Position numbers and translations under genes: made by a program | Assembly (NCBI GenBank): GCA_016709845.1 | Contig: JADJMA010000007.1 | Location: 1 to 64,000 of the forward strand | Length of the DNA: 64,000 nt | Reading direction: 5' to 3' | Source: Flammeovirgaceae bacterium | GTDB taxonomy: Bacteria > Bacteroidota > Bacteroidia > Cytophagales > Cyclobacteriaceae | The notes under the pieces: generated by a model | Told to the model about the DNA's origin: nothing | The model's database searches: none | The model's input: the letters and a program-made list of their open reading frames with translations, nothing else | In this document: positions 1-10,192 of the stretch, piece after piece | How positions within the stretch are numbered: the stretch's first letter is position 1 | Layout of the letters: each line of letters starts with the position of its first letter

Positions 1-1071
1 GAGGCGGAGTCTGAAATAATGACATTTCGATTTGACTGAAATGCATTGGTCTTCTGAGCGTGTGGTCGAACAAATATTTTCCCATTGAAAACTCCTTTTG
101 AATTTTCTTCCATAATGCCCTTATATATTTCATTGCTGAAAGAATTGGGCTTACGGTGATCCACTAAAGAATGGTTATCGGCTAACGTATTTCCATTAAG
201 CAGATACAATCCATGAAAATGAGACTCACCGTTTCTCACCATCGATGATGATGTTTAAATTATTCCGAATCAATTCGCCCTGTAAGGTTAGTGTAAATGT
301 GTTAGCCTTACTTGAGTTGGATTGGTGAATTACCGTATTCGCTACCTGATTCTGTTTGCTATCATTTTGGATTTTGCAGTATTCGAAGTTAGCCTGTTCG
401 CCTACAACAAATTCTTCTGATAATGTATGGAATACCGGATTCTTACCAATCGCATCAAATTTTTCAACGATGTGAATTGAACTGTTTTTTTCGATTACAC
501 CCAATATTCGGGTGTGGCTAATGATAGTCTCCTGATTTGTATCAGTAACATGTAGAATTAAAAAAGACTTTTCCACGGTCGTGTTTTCAGGCACGTGAAT
601 AAAAATTCCATCTTGCCAGAAGGCCGTATTCAACGCGGCAAAAGAATCGGTTTCGGGGTTTACTAATTTATCAAAGTATTTAGCCGCAGCGGGATGATTA
701 CTTTTCAGAGGATCGTTTAGTGTCGAAACGGTAATGCCTGTTGGAAATTCTTGGGTCGATAATTCTTTTGAATACGATCCGTTGATGAACACGAGAACAT
801 ACGCATCCAATGCAGGAATCAAAAAATCATCAATTGATTTTACAGATGCTGAAACCGGTTTACTTTTCCAGATGAATTTTTTCTCAAGGCTTTTTGTGAT
901 AGGCGTGAAGCGATATTCTTCCTGCTTGCTTCCAGGTAATCCGTTTACCTTAAGAAGTTCAATGGCTTTCTTTCGGTTTTCAATAGCCGAAGAAAAATTT
1001 GCCGTATCAAAACTATCTACAATCTCGTTGGCGATGTCCTTGCTGGTTGCTAGTGTACTCATATCAGGCAA
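1..1071 (-). CDS. sufD: Fe-S cluster assembly protein SufD (partial, frameshifted)
   Basis: SufD is a scaffold partner in the SufBCD complex, which builds Fe-S clusters in the cytoplasm. Translation from 1071 gives an N-terminal region (EEYRFTPITK) and a central beta-helical region rich in short strands, as in SufD. The frame stops at 226, but the next frame continues SufD-like sequence to the window edge (GESHFHGLYLLNG, then FSNEIYKGIMEE). Removing one A from the AAA run near 233 joins them into IIDGENGESHFHG, so this is a one-base frameshift. The 3' end lies outside the window. The start overlaps the end of sufC by 8 bases, which fits an operon sufB-sufC-sufD. Identity is secure; the break is probably a sequencing error. 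Confidence 0.9.
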
Positions 1072-1819
1072 CGGCTATTTCATCTTTAATCCAGTCGTAT
1101 CCTTTAGCTTCCAGTTCAAGCGCTAATTCTTTAGTACCTGACTTTACTATTTTTCCTTTATAGAGGACATGCACAAAATCAGGAACGATATAATCTAACA
1201 AACGCTGATAATGTGTTACTACGATTATGGCATTGTTCTTATTACGAAGCGTGTTTACGCCATTGGCAACGATTCGAAGCGCGTCTATATCCAAACCCGA
1301 ATCTGTTTCATCGAGTATCGCCAGCTTGGGTTCGAGCATGGCCATTTGAAAAATCTCGTTACGTTTCTTTTCCCCGCCTGAGAAGCCTTCATTCAGTGAT
1401 CGGCTAAGTAAGGATTGATCAATTTCAACTAACTTCATTTTCTCTTTCATCAATTGAAGAAACGAGACGGCATCTAAAGTCTGTTGACCTCGGTAGGTAC
1501 GAATCTGATTGAGAGCAGTTTTCATGAAGTTGATTGTGCTTACTCCGGGAATTTCTATAGGATATTGAAAGGCCATAAAAATGCCTTCGCGTGCGCGGTC
1601 CTCTGGTGATAAATCCAATAGATTCTTACCGAGAAAATCAACCGTGCCCTCGGTAACTTCATAATCCTCGCGGCCAGCTAAAACAGAAGCCAGTGTACTT
1701 TTACCAGAGCCATTGGGCCCCATGATAGCGTGCACTTCACCTGCGTTCACCTTCAGGTCAATGCCTGTTAATATTTGCTTATCTGAAATCTTTGCTTGTA
1801 AATTCTTTATTGTCAACAT
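1064..1819 (-). CDS. sufC: Fe-S cluster assembly ATPase SufC
   Basis: This is the ABC-type ATPase of the SufBCD scaffold complex. The 251-residue protein is intact and of usual length. It shows Walker A GPNGSGKS at about residues 34-41, the ABC signature FSGGEKKR at about 146-153 (the KKR variant is typical of SufC), and Walker B LAILDETDSGLD at about 167-178. The ETDSGLD form is diagnostic of SufC rather than a transporter ATPase, and there is no membrane partner nearby. It sits between sufB (34-base gap) and sufD (8-base overlap), so coexpression is expected. Confidence 0.97.
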   Translation of the reverse strand: MLTIKNLQAKISDKQILTGIDLKVNAGEVHAIMGPNGSGKSTLASVLAGREDYEVTEGTVDFLGKNLLDLSPEDRAREGIFMAFQYPIEIPGVSTINFMKTALNQIRTYRGQQTLDAVSFLQLMKEKMKLVEIDQSLLSRSLNEGFSGGEKKRNEIFQMAMLEPKLAILDETDSGLDIDALRIVANGVNTLRNKNNAIIVVTHYQRLLDYIVPDFVHVLYKGKIVKSGTKELALELEAKGYDWIKDEIAVA

Positions 1820-1852
1820 ACTATATTCAAAATTTAAAAATCAAATTTGTCC

Positions 1853-3297
1853 CTACCCAACGCTACCTTCCAGCGTAAGCGCAAGAAGCTTTTGCGCCTC
1901 CACGGCAAACTCCATCGGTAACTGATTCAACACTTCCTTCGCATAACCATTCACGATTAACGCCACAGCTGCCTCTTCATCAATACCCCGCTGCAAGCAA
2001 TAGAAGATCTGATCTTCACCAATCTTAGAGGTAGTTGCTTCGTGCTCAATGCGAGCACTGCTATTTTCAACATCGATATAAGGAAAACGTATGAGCACCA
2101 TTGATCGCCCATCAAGAGTGAATCGCATTGCGAATGATTTCTCGTATTCGAAGCGCGCTTCAATACATGTACCTGACCACGGTAGCTATTCTGAGATTTA
2201 CCGGCAGAAATTCCTTTGCTCACGATCCGCGAACGGGTATTCTTTCCGATATGAATCATCTTGGTACCCGTATCAGCTTGCTGATAATTATTGGTAACGG
2301 CTACCGAGTAAAACTCGCCAACCGAATAATCGCCCTTCAATACGCAGGAAGGATATTTCCAGGTAATAGCTGAACCCGTTTCTACTTGTGTCCAGGAAAT
2401 TTTAGAATGATCACCCGCACACAATCCACGTTTGGTTACGAAATTATAAATGCCCCCCTTACCATTCTTGTCGCCTGGGTACCAGTTCTGCACCGTTGAA
2501 TATTTAATCTCCGCACCCTTCATGGTACAGAGTTCAACAACTGCCGCATGCAGCTGATTTTCATCGCGCATCGGAGCGGTGCAGCCTTCCAGGTAACTGA
2601 CATACGCACCTTCATCGGCAATGATTAACGTGCGTTCAAATTGACCTGTGTTAGCCGCATTAATGCGGAAGTATGTTGATAATTCCATCGGGCATCGAAC
2701 ACCTTTGGGAATATAACAGAATGAGCCATCGGAAAACACGGCACTGTTAAGCGTAGCAAAGTAGTTGTCGTTAATAGGAACAACAGAGCCTAAATATTTT
2801 TTAACTAAATCAGAATGTTCTCGCACTGCTTCACTAAAGGAACAAAAGATAATCCCTAACTCTCTCAGTTTGTCTTTAAAGGTTGTTGCTACCGATACGC
2901 TATCAATAACTGCGTCAACGGCTACACCGCTCAATCGTTTTTGTTCTGTGATTGAGATTCCTAATTTTTCGAAAGTCTTTATTAATTCGGGATCTACTTC
3001 ATCGAGACTGCTGACCCCGGTTTTTTTCTTTGGTGCTGAGTAGTAAATAATATCCTGATAATTGATAGGGGGGTAGTGTACGTTTGGCCATTTAGGCTCT
3101 ACCATCTTATGCCATAGACGGAAGGCTTTCAAGCGCCATTCCAGTAACCATTCTGGTTCGCCCTTCTTTGCAGAAATAAATCGAACGGTGCCTTCATTTA
3201 AACCCATAGGAGCTTCGTCTGCTTCCAGATCAACCGTCCAGCCGTGCTCGTATTCCTTTGAGGTTATTTCTTCGAGAACCTGATTGTCTTTGCTCAT
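1853..3297 (-). CDS. sufB: Fe-S cluster assembly protein SufB (frameshifted)
   Basis: SufB is the main scaffold subunit on which new Fe-S clusters form. Translation from 3297 gives typical SufB sequence, including IPKGVRCPMELSTYFRIN and CTAPMRDENQLHAAVVEL, through NTRNHSQCDSLLMGDQ. The frame is then lost near 2095-2105. The other frame continues FPYIDVENSSARIEHEATTS and ends LTLEGSVG at 1853, the normal C-terminus with the conserved ARIEHEAT motif. The cysteine-containing GDQCGAHTF segment expected at the junction is the part damaged; at least two small indels are needed to restore it. Full length would be about 480 residues. It is the first gene of the suf operon. An essential gene broken at a conserved site argues for sequence error. 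Confidence 0.93.
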
Positions 3298-3383
3298 TTT
3301 GTCTATTTAGACTAATTTCAAATAATAGCCAAATTTACAACAAAACTGGCTGCTAAAGGTTCTTAAAAGCCCAAAAAAATTAG

Positions 3384-3848
3384 TTAAGTCAGCTTTAAGT
3401 TTCGATCCAGACTCTCTTCTAATGAGATCATGGTTTCTGTTCGCTCAATTCCTTCTACCTGCTGCATTTTGTCATGGAGCACTTCCTTCAGGTGATTTGT
3501 ATCCCGACAGTGAATTTTAATAAACATAGAATAGTTTCCCGTAGTGTAATGAATACTCGTGATCTCTGGAATACTACGAAGTTTTGCTAGAACCATATCA
3601 TATAAAGCGCTCTTTTCCAGATATATACCTATAAATGCCGTGATGTCGTAGCCAAGTTTTGCATAGTTAATTCGCAGGGTAGTTTTGTCCAGTATTCCGG
3701 CTTCTTCCATTTTATTCATTCGCACATGAACTGTTCCTTGCGAAACATTGACCTTTTTTGCTACCTCAGTATAAGGTCTTTTGGCATCCTGCATCAGGAT
3801 TTCTAGAATCTTGAGGTCAGTATTATCAATTTCAAAATTTTTGCTCAT
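3384..3848 (-). CDS. Lrp/AsnC family transcriptional regulator
   Basis: This 154-residue protein has the two-domain layout of feast/famine regulators. A winged helix-turn-helix lies at about residues 8-60 (LKILEILMQDAKRPYTEVAKKVNVSQGTVHVRM), followed by a RAM ligand-sensing domain of about 75-145 (AFIGIYLEK, TGNYSMFIKIHC). Such proteins bind DNA as dimers or octamers and usually respond to amino acids. It is transcribed in the same direction as sufBCD, 86 bases upstream of sufB, so it may or may not be cotranscribed. The ligand cannot be read from the sequence. Confidence 0.9.
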   Translation of the reverse strand: MSKNFEIDNTDLKILEILMQDAKRPYTEVAKKVNVSQGTVHVRMNKMEEAGILDKTTLRINYAKLGYDITAFIGIYLEKSALYDMVLAKLRSIPEITSIHYTTGNYSMFIKIHCRDTNHLKEVLHDKMQQVEGIERTETMISLEESLDRNLKLT

Positions 3849-4024
3849 TAGGGATATGTTATTTTTTGAATATTATAATAAATGTCATATTTAATTAAAT
3901 ATTATCTAATTTTTTAGTTAATTATTTGCATTAAAATCATGGATGGCTTTAATTTGCTAAAGAATTCGTAACCAATGGCTGATTTTAGACCGGGTCGAAT
4001 TCCGAATAGAAGTTCTTTAAATAT

Positions 4025-4169
4025 TGTAGGGTGTTGAAACGGCAGACAAGCCCTCCTGTCTCGGGGTGGGGAGCTAAGGACAAACGCAAGGTAATGGGTT
4101 GACCACTAAAATGTTTTCTTATGCCTTGTAGCTAACTTCCCCGTGAAGGTTCGAACCCTTCCTCTACAG
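4025..4169 (+). ncRNA. tRNA-like RNA with very long variable domain
   Basis: This 145-base element folds by eye like a tRNA. A 7-bp acceptor pairs TGTAGGG (4025-4031) with CTCTACA (4162-4168), with one G-U pair. A D-arm TTG/CAA (4034-4036, 4047-4049) has a GG-containing loop. A perfect T-arm is GAAGG-TTCGAAC-CCTTC (4145-4161). The anticodon arm (4050-4067) has a 5-bp stem with two G-U pairs and an 8-base loop CCTGTCTC, so no clear anticodon can be assigned (GTC if T4057 is U33). The variable region is 77 bases and forms a long interrupted stem (GGGGA/TCCCC, GCTA/TAGC, CAAGG/CCTTG). CCA is not encoded. A terminator follows at once. The D-loop resembles class II leucine tRNAs. It could be a decayed tRNA, but the paired long arm suggests a structured small RNA. 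Confidence 0.6.
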
Positions 4170-4172
4170 CAA

Positions 4173-4205
4173 AGCCCTGACGATAAGTGTCAGGGCTTTT
4201 TTTTA
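4173..4205 (+). terminator. Rho-independent terminator after the tRNA-like RNA
   Basis: AGCCCTGAC (4173-4181) pairs with GTCAGGGCT around a short GATAAGT-type loop and is followed by a run of eight or more T. It lies 4 bases after the acceptor end of the tRNA-like element and before the acyl-CoA ligase gene, so it most likely ends the small RNA transcript. Confidence 0.85.
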
Positions 4206-4279
4206 TGCCTTTCTGCCAGATGTCAATCGATTGTGGTACCGTCTTTTTTTTCGTTATTTAGAAATCTAAATTCGAAAAC

Positions 4280-5956
4280 ATGAATGCACCTTGGTTTTCA
4301 AAATATCCGAAAGGAATACCTCACGAAATAGGCCCGTATGAATATGAATCATTGATTGACCTGTTTGAAGTTGCCGTACAGAAGTATCCTAACCGCGTGG
4401 CATTTGAAAATTATGGAAAGCAAATCACTTTCAGAGAAGTGGATCGCTTATCAACTGCATTTGCGGCCTATCTTCAATCCGAACTTAAGCTAAAGAAAGG
4501 CGATCGCATTGCCATTCAGATACCAAACCTTATTCAGTTTCCGATTGCCTTTATAGGTTCGATCAAGGCGGGCTTAATAGCTGTAAACACCAACCCACTT
4601 TATACCTCACATGAGATGCAGCATCAGTTTAACGATGCCGGTATTTCGGCTATTGTCATTGTTTCCAACTATGCCCATCAGCTCGAATTAATTCTAGATA
4701 AACTCTCCGTAAAACATATCATCGTTACCGATATGGGTGATATGTTGGGAGGGGCTAAAGGATCGATAATGAACTTTATCGTAAAATATGTAAAGAAGCT
4801 TGTACCGAGTTATAATTTACCGACCGCACTATCTTTTAAAAGTGTTTTGCGTAAGGGCCTTTCGCTTTCTTATCAAAAACCCCAAATTCATATTGAAGAT
4901 GTAGCTGTACTGCAATATACAGGGGGCACGACCGGGGTTTCAAAAGGGGCACAGCTTTCGCATAGAAATATTATTGCCCATAATACGATGATCACGTATT
5001 GGTTTGGTCCGTTACTTACCGAAGGTCAACAGGACATTGTAATCACTGCACTGCCTTTATACCACATCTTCGCGCTAACAGTAAATGGTTTATTGATGTA
5101 TACACAGGGTGTTAAAAGTGTACTCATTACCAATCCGCGTGATATGCCGGGGTTTGTTAAGGAGTTAAAGAAGCATCGATTCTCCATTATTACCGGAGTG
5201 AATACTTTGTTTAATGGTATGCTCAATAACCCAAACTTTAAAGACTGCGACTTTTCAGCATTAAAAGGTGCTATTGGGGGTGCTATGGCGATACAAGAGG
5301 TTGTAGCAAATAAGTGGGAGGAAGTTACCGGGCAACCCTTGGTGGAAGGGTATGGACTAAGTGAAACATCGCCTGTGCTCTGTTGTAATCCTCTCGATGG
5401 AAATCATAAACGAGGCACCATTGGCATACCTATGCCCAGTACCAACATTGCCATTTTTGATGATGATGGAAATCAATTAAAGCAGGGTGAAGTAGGAGAA
5501 ATTTGTGCGCATGGACCACAAGTAATGCGTGGCTACTGGAAACAGGACAACACCGGTGTATTCTTTCCCGGAGACTGGTTTCGCACGGGAGATATTGGCG
5601 TAATGGATGAAGAAGGCTATTTCAAAATAGTGGATCGCAAGAAGGACATGATTAAAGTGTCTGGATTTAATGTATATCCTAATGAAATTGAAAGCGTGTT
5701 GTCAAAACATCCTAAAGTACTTGAAGTGGCAGCCATTGGAATACCTAATGAGCGATCGGGTGAGACGGTTAAGGCTTTTGTTGTAAAGCGAGATCAAAGT
5801 TTAACGGAGGATGAACTAAGAACCTACTGTCATGAATATCTGACCAACTATAAGATTCCAAGGTATTTTGAATTTCGTACTGAGTTACCTAAAACCAACG
5901 TGGGCAAAATACTACGGAGAGCTTTGAAAGAAGAGGAAAAAGCAAAATCTGGTTAA
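4280..5956 (+). CDS. Long-chain fatty-acid--CoA ligase (AMP-binding enzyme)
   Basis: The 558-residue protein is an intact member of the ANL adenylate-forming family and closely resembles FadD-type acyl-CoA synthetases, which activate fatty acids as acyl-AMP and then acyl-CoA. The P-loop-like motif YTGGTTGVSKGA is at about residues 212-223, the YGLSETSP motif at about 357, the GDWFRTGD hinge motif at about 431, and the C-terminal catalytic lysine region TNVGKILRRALKEE near 545. There is no signal peptide, so it acts in the cytoplasm or at the inner membrane face. It stands alone: the small RNA terminator precedes it and a promoter-like TAAATTCG (4267-4274) lies just upstream. Chain-length preference cannot be seen. 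Confidence 0.92.
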   Translation: MNAPWFSKYPKGIPHEIGPYEYESLIDLFEVAVQKYPNRVAFENYGKQITFREVDRLSTAFAAYLQSELKLKKGDRIAIQIPNLIQFPIAFIGSIKAGLIAVNTNPLYTSHEMQHQFNDAGISAIVIVSNYAHQLELILDKLSVKHIIVTDMGDMLGGAKGSIMNFIVKYVKKLVPSYNLPTALSFKSVLRKGLSLSYQKPQIHIEDVAVLQYTGGTTGVSKGAQLSHRNIIAHNTMITYWFGPLLTEGQQDIVITALPLYHIFALTVNGLLMYTQGVKSVLITNPRDMPGFVKELKKHRFSIITGVNTLFNGMLNNPNFKDCDFSALKGAIGGAMAIQEVVANKWEEVTGQPLVEGYGLSETSPVLCCNPLDGNHKRGTIGIPMPSTNIAIFDDDGNQLKQGEVGEICAHGPQVMRGYWKQDNTGVFFPGDWFRTGDIGVMDEEGYFKIVDRKKDMIKVSGFNVYPNEIESVLSKHPKVLEVAAIGIPNERSGETVKAFVVKRDQSLTEDELRTYCHEYLTNYKIPRYFEFRTELPKTNVGKILRRALKEEEKAKSG

Positions 5957-6073
5957 TCGCCCGATCCGTAGTAAATAGCTTTTGATTGATTTCGGGTGAA
6001 ATTAATACGGTCAGCGATACTTTTTCTATTGTGCGGATCCTCTCCATCTATGAGAAGTTATATGCTTAACTGT

Positions 6074-6081
6074 TAACTTCG
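6074..6081 (+). promoter_or_regulatory. Possible -7 element (TAACTTCG) before PD40 gene
   Basis: TAACTTCG resembles the Bacteroidota -7 consensus TAnnTTTG with one mismatch and lies 18 bases before the ATG at 6099. I do not see a clear TTG -33 element at the right distance, so support is modest. Confidence 0.35.
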
Positions 6082-6098
6082 CGCAAAATTATTTTAAA

Positions 6099-7243
6099 AT
6101 GAGATTCAACCTGTTAACCGTTTTTGCATTTCTACTAATTGCAGACTTTTCACAAGCCCAACCTACCGAATCGTTGGTTCATTATCCGGAAGAAACTCAT
6201 TTGAAAAATGTTCGGCAGCTAACCTTTGGGGGCGATAATGCGGAAGCTTACTGGAGTTTCGATAGCAAGATGGTTAGCTTTCAATCAAACAATAAAGCCT
6301 GGGGCTTTCGTGCGATCAGATATTTTATATGCCTGTTGAAGGATTGGATTTAAGTAAGGAAGGAGCAAAGCCAAGCCTTATAAGTACAGGGTTAGGTAGA
6401 ACAACGTGTGCTTTTTTTATGCCTGGAAATAAAACTATTCTCTATGGTTCAACCCACCTTGGTGGAAAGGATTGTCCCGTAGATCCCGGTCGCACGCCCG
6501 GTGGCAAGTACCTATGGCCCATTTATGATACGTACGACATCTTTGTCGCAGATTTAAAAGGTAAGATTAAAAGTCAGTTAACTAAAACGCCCGGGTATGA
6601 TGCGGAAGCAACCGTGTCGCCAAATGGAGATAAGATTGTATTTACTTCCACACGCAATGGAGATTTGGACTTGTATGTGATGGATATCAATGGAAAGAAT
6701 GTGAAGCAGATTACCCATGAGATAGGCTATGATGGAGGTGCGTTCTTTTCTCCGGATGGAAAGAAACTGGTATTTAGATCTTCAAGACCTAAAACAGAAG
6801 AAGCAAAAAAGGAATACCTCGATTATTTGAAACAAGGGTTGGTTGCCCCAACGGAAATGGAATTATATACCTGTAATGTTGATGGATCTGATTTAAAGCA
6901 GATTACCAATCTGGGCAAAGCCAACTGGGCACCTTTCTATTCTCCTGACGGGAAAAAGATCATTTTCAGTTCCAATCATAAAGGCTCACGCGGATTTCAG
7001 TTTAACCTATTCATGATTAATGAAGATGGTACCGGACTAGAGCAAATTACCTATGACACTGTGTTTGATTCCTTCCCCATGTTTTCGCCTGATGGCAAAA
7101 GGATTATTTTCTCGAGTAATCGAAATAACAACGGCACGCACGATACCAATCTCTTTTGTTGCCGATTGGGTGGATTGAAATCTAAAGGCGTTAGCTTAAA
7201 GTTTATCGATACCGATAAACTTGTCGATAATGATCAGGATTGA
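6099..7243 (+). CDS. Exported PD40/TolB-like beta-propeller protein (frameshifted)
   Basis: The protein begins with a signal peptide (FNLLTVFAFLLIADFSQAQ) and then shows repeated PD40 blades with motifs such as ATVSPNGDKIVFTSTRNGD, AFFSPDGKKLVFRSSRP, PFYSPDGKKIIFSSNHKG and PMFSPDGKRIIFSSNRN. It is therefore a periplasmic or outer-membrane-facing TolB-like propeller. The first frame ends at 6353; the second begins near 6318. Adding one base after CG at about 6313 gives NKAWGFRCDQIFYMP, joining the two into about 381 residues. Function beyond a propeller scaffold is unknown. Its 3' end overlaps the convergent transporter gene by 10 bases. Confidence 0.82.
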
Positions 7244-8572
7244 AAAATTCCCAACAACACCGGGCATACATACCGAATGGTAAAATTGATATACTTTTCA
7301 AGGAAGGAGTTTTTATAGCCTGGGTTACCGTGATATAATTCCTCGCTCATCGCTTTGGTACTCCATCGGGTTACTATAAAGATGGTCATCAAACAGCCTC
7401 CTAAGGGAAGACTTATATCTGAAAACACTTCGCTCACAAAATCAAGCGCTGATTTTCCCTGATAAAAGGAGATAGAGGAAAAGACATCGACTGCACCCTG
7501 CGATAGCATGCTTGGGAGACCGATAACGAATACAGCTGAAGCCAGAAACCAGGTTGTTGCTTTACGCGACCACTTCCTTTGATCAACAAAATAAGCAACC
7601 GGAACTTCCAGTAGCGATATGGTTGACGTTAAGGCAGCAAAGCAGAGGAGTAAAAAGAATCCTCCGCCAATAACCCTACCTAAAACAGGGCCCATCGAAT
7701 TAAAAATTCCGGGAAGTACAACAAATACTAAAGCGGGACCTTCTTCTGGTGATTGCCCCTGCGAGAACACCAGGGGGAAAATCAATAATCCCGAAAGGAA
7801 AGCGACCGACATGTCCATGACTGTAATCGTTGCGGCTGAGCTCAAGATATTTTGGTTTTTATTTACATAAGACCCATACGTGATAAGAGCACCCATCCCC
7901 AACGAAAGCGAAAAGAATGCCTGGCCCATGGCGGAGTAGATGGTTTGGAAATTGATTTTGCTGAAATCGGGTAACAAATAAAAACTGATTCCCGCACCAG
8001 CATTTGGCAGCGTAAGACTGTATATGATTAGCACGATCAGGATAGCAAACAAACTAGGCATCATAATTTAGAAGCTGCTTCAATTCCTTTTTGAACCCCT
8101 TTAAAACGATAAATGCAGTAAGGGCCATGAAGCAAGCTGAAAAGATCAGGTTATCCCAAAAATCAAGTACATACGATTTGAAAAATGACCCGTAATCGGC
8201 ATGATTGAGAAGATCGCCAAAAGAAATTTCAAGAAAATAACCGAAGGCCCATCCGGCTACCACATTATAGAACGATAAAATCATAATACCGCACAGGATT
8301 CCATACAAACCGAGAATGCCCCAACCTTTCCCACCTAATTTTTTATACGATCCGTAAGCATCTGATCCGGCACTGCGTCCAATTGCAATTTCTCCCACCA
8401 TAATGGGATAGCACAATAAAAACGTAAGTAGAATATAAACTAATAGAAAGGCGGCACCTCCGTTTTGTCCGGCTTCATAAGGAAACTTCCAGATGTTACC
8501 CAGACCAACGGCCGAGCCAGCCGCTGCCATAATGAAACCCAGCTTGCTTGAAAAGTTACCTCTGTCTGCCAT
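7234..8572 (-). CDS. Neurotransmitter:sodium symporter family transporter (frameshifted)
   Basis: This is a LeuT-fold Na+-dependent transporter of the inner membrane, probably for amino acids. The N-terminal half (from 8572) carries the family signature GSAVGLGNIWKFPYEAGQNGG at about residues 17-37, which contributes to the Na+ and substrate sites. Further helices include FLLVYILLTFLLCYP, and in the second half FFSLSLGMGALITYGSYV, the Na2-site region. The frame changes at about 8055-8070 (residue ~170), in the short stretch before MMPSLFAILIVLIIY. Corrected length is about 446 residues, normal for bacterial NSS proteins. The substrate is not identifiable. Confidence 0.9.
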
Positions 8573-8652
8573 GTAGAATCAAATTTGAAGGATGCAAAAT
8601 AGACCTTAAACTAAAATAATCAAAAAGGCGTTAGCTTTGCATGTTTGTAAAT

Positions 8653-8660
8653 TAACTTTG
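8653..8660 (+). promoter_or_regulatory. Bacteroidota-type -7 element (TAACTTTG)
   Basis: TAACTTTG matches the TAnnTTTG consensus exactly and lies about 46 bases before the likely ATG at 8707. A second match, TAGCTTTG, lies at 8632-8639. No convincing TTG -33 element is spaced correctly from either, so I rate it moderate. Confidence 0.4.
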
Positions 8661-8703
8661 CGAGCTGTTAAAACAAGGAAACTGCGTTGCGCATTGAAAA
8701 AAG

Positions 8704-10147
8704 GTGATGGAAGAAATTAAAAAGCTTACTACCCAAGAGAAAGCACTTCGAATTAATCTAAGTAAATCCATATACGGATCGTTTGCTGAAATTGGAGCCG
8801 GGCAGGAAGTAGCTGCTAACTTTTTTAAAGTAGGCGGGGCATCCGGTACAATTGCCAAAACCATGTCGGCCTACGATATGAAATTTAGTGATGCGATTTA
8901 TGGTGTTTGCGATAGGTATGTGTGCGAAGACAGGTTGATCCAAATGCTGGATCATGAGTACAAACTTCTACCCGAGCGCCTGGAGCATCGCATTAAAGAT
9001 ACCGGTTTTTTCTTATTCAGATACAGTAGAAGTCTTGAATTTCGAGCGAACCAATCAGGGCCATGGCTGGATTTGGGTTACGATTTCAAGTGACACCCGA
9101 AGGTCCTTACAACGATTGTGTATTGCATATAAAGATGCACGATAACGATCCGTTGCAGCAACAAGTTTCTCTCGGAATGTTAGGTGTGAACATGATTTAT
9201 GGATGTATGTTCATGAAAGATCCTGAAGAGATTATTGGATCGCTGCTGGATGGATTAACCTCACGAAGAATGGAGGTTGATATGTTTCGCTTAACGGGTG
9301 CTGATTTCGAGCTTGTCGATAATCGTTTGATGGCCCTTAAACTGGTTAAGAATGGCCTGACCAAGGCTGCGATGTTTGGCCCGGATGGAACGGTAATGCA
9401 ACCCTCTGAGGCGCTGTATAAAAAGAATGTGTTGGTACTCCGCGGACGTTTTAGGCCCGTAACGCATGTAAATGTTGATATGCTTATGGCTTCTCGAAGA
9501 CATTTTAAAAGAGAGCCAGATGTAGAAAAATCACGGATGGTGGTTTTGACAGAGTTAACCTTGAATGATTTAAGTTCGGAAGGTCAAATTGACGAAAAGG
9601 ATTTTTTACACCGGGCCGAAATCATTTGTTCGCTCGGACAAACGGTAATGGTTTCAAATTACTTTGAATACTATCGTTTAGTGGAGTATTTATCAAAAAT
9701 TACCAAGGGTAAAAAATTGGATTGGTATTAGGTATTTACGCCTTGCAAAAAATATTTGAGGAAAAGACCTACGAAAAAATTCGTGGTGGAATTTTAGAAA
9801 GCTTTGCCTCACTCTTTGGTACCAATGTAAAATTGTATATCTATCCCTCTCTACGAACGGGAAGTAATGAGTTGTTTACTCTTGCTGATTTCGAAAAAGA
9901 ATTGCCAGCTAACCTGCGAGCTTTGTTTCGATATTTAATGGATAATAATAAACTTGAAAATGTCCAGAATGTTAATGTAAGTAATCTAAACATTATATCA
10001 GATAATGTGCTGGCCATGATTCGTAAAGGAGAACCGGGCTGGGAAAAGTTTGTTCCCTCTAAGGTGGAAGATGCTATTAAAGAAAACGGGTTGTTCGATT
10101 ACCCAATGCGAAAATCTTTGCCTGAAAAAATTGAAATGAAAGTCTAA
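8704..10147 (+). CDS. Conserved uncharacterised protein (two frameshifts)
   Basis: Three overlapping frames read as one protein of about 480 residues: 8704-9090, then 9070-9731, then 9725-10147. The start is probably ATG 8707 (MEEIKKLTTQEKALRINL). Distinct segments include FAEIGAGQEVAANFFKVGGA, TMSAYDMKFSDAIYG, KMHDNDPLQQQVSLGMLGVN and FGTNVKLYIYPSL. No signal peptide, membrane helix or familiar catalytic motif is seen. The composition suggests a soluble alpha/beta protein. I remember very similar proteins as widespread and highly conserved in Bacteroidota, but I do not trust any functional name. Breaks lie near 9075 and 9725, the latter after a GGTAAAAAATTGG run. Confidence 0.75.
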
Positions 10148-10192
10148 AGTTTTCCCTCTGCCTTCATGCGCGAAAATATGATCGTGATTCTT

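Noticed and set aside
734..1126. A 130-codon plus-strand frame opposite sufD/sufC
   Set aside because: It is the antisense shadow of two well-supported suf genes.
4025..4169. The tRNA-like element as a tmRNA or an intron-containing tRNA
   Set aside because: It is far shorter than tmRNA, has no tag-like reading frame and an anticodon-arm remnant is present; the extra sequence sits in the variable region, not in the anticodon loop where tRNA introns occur.
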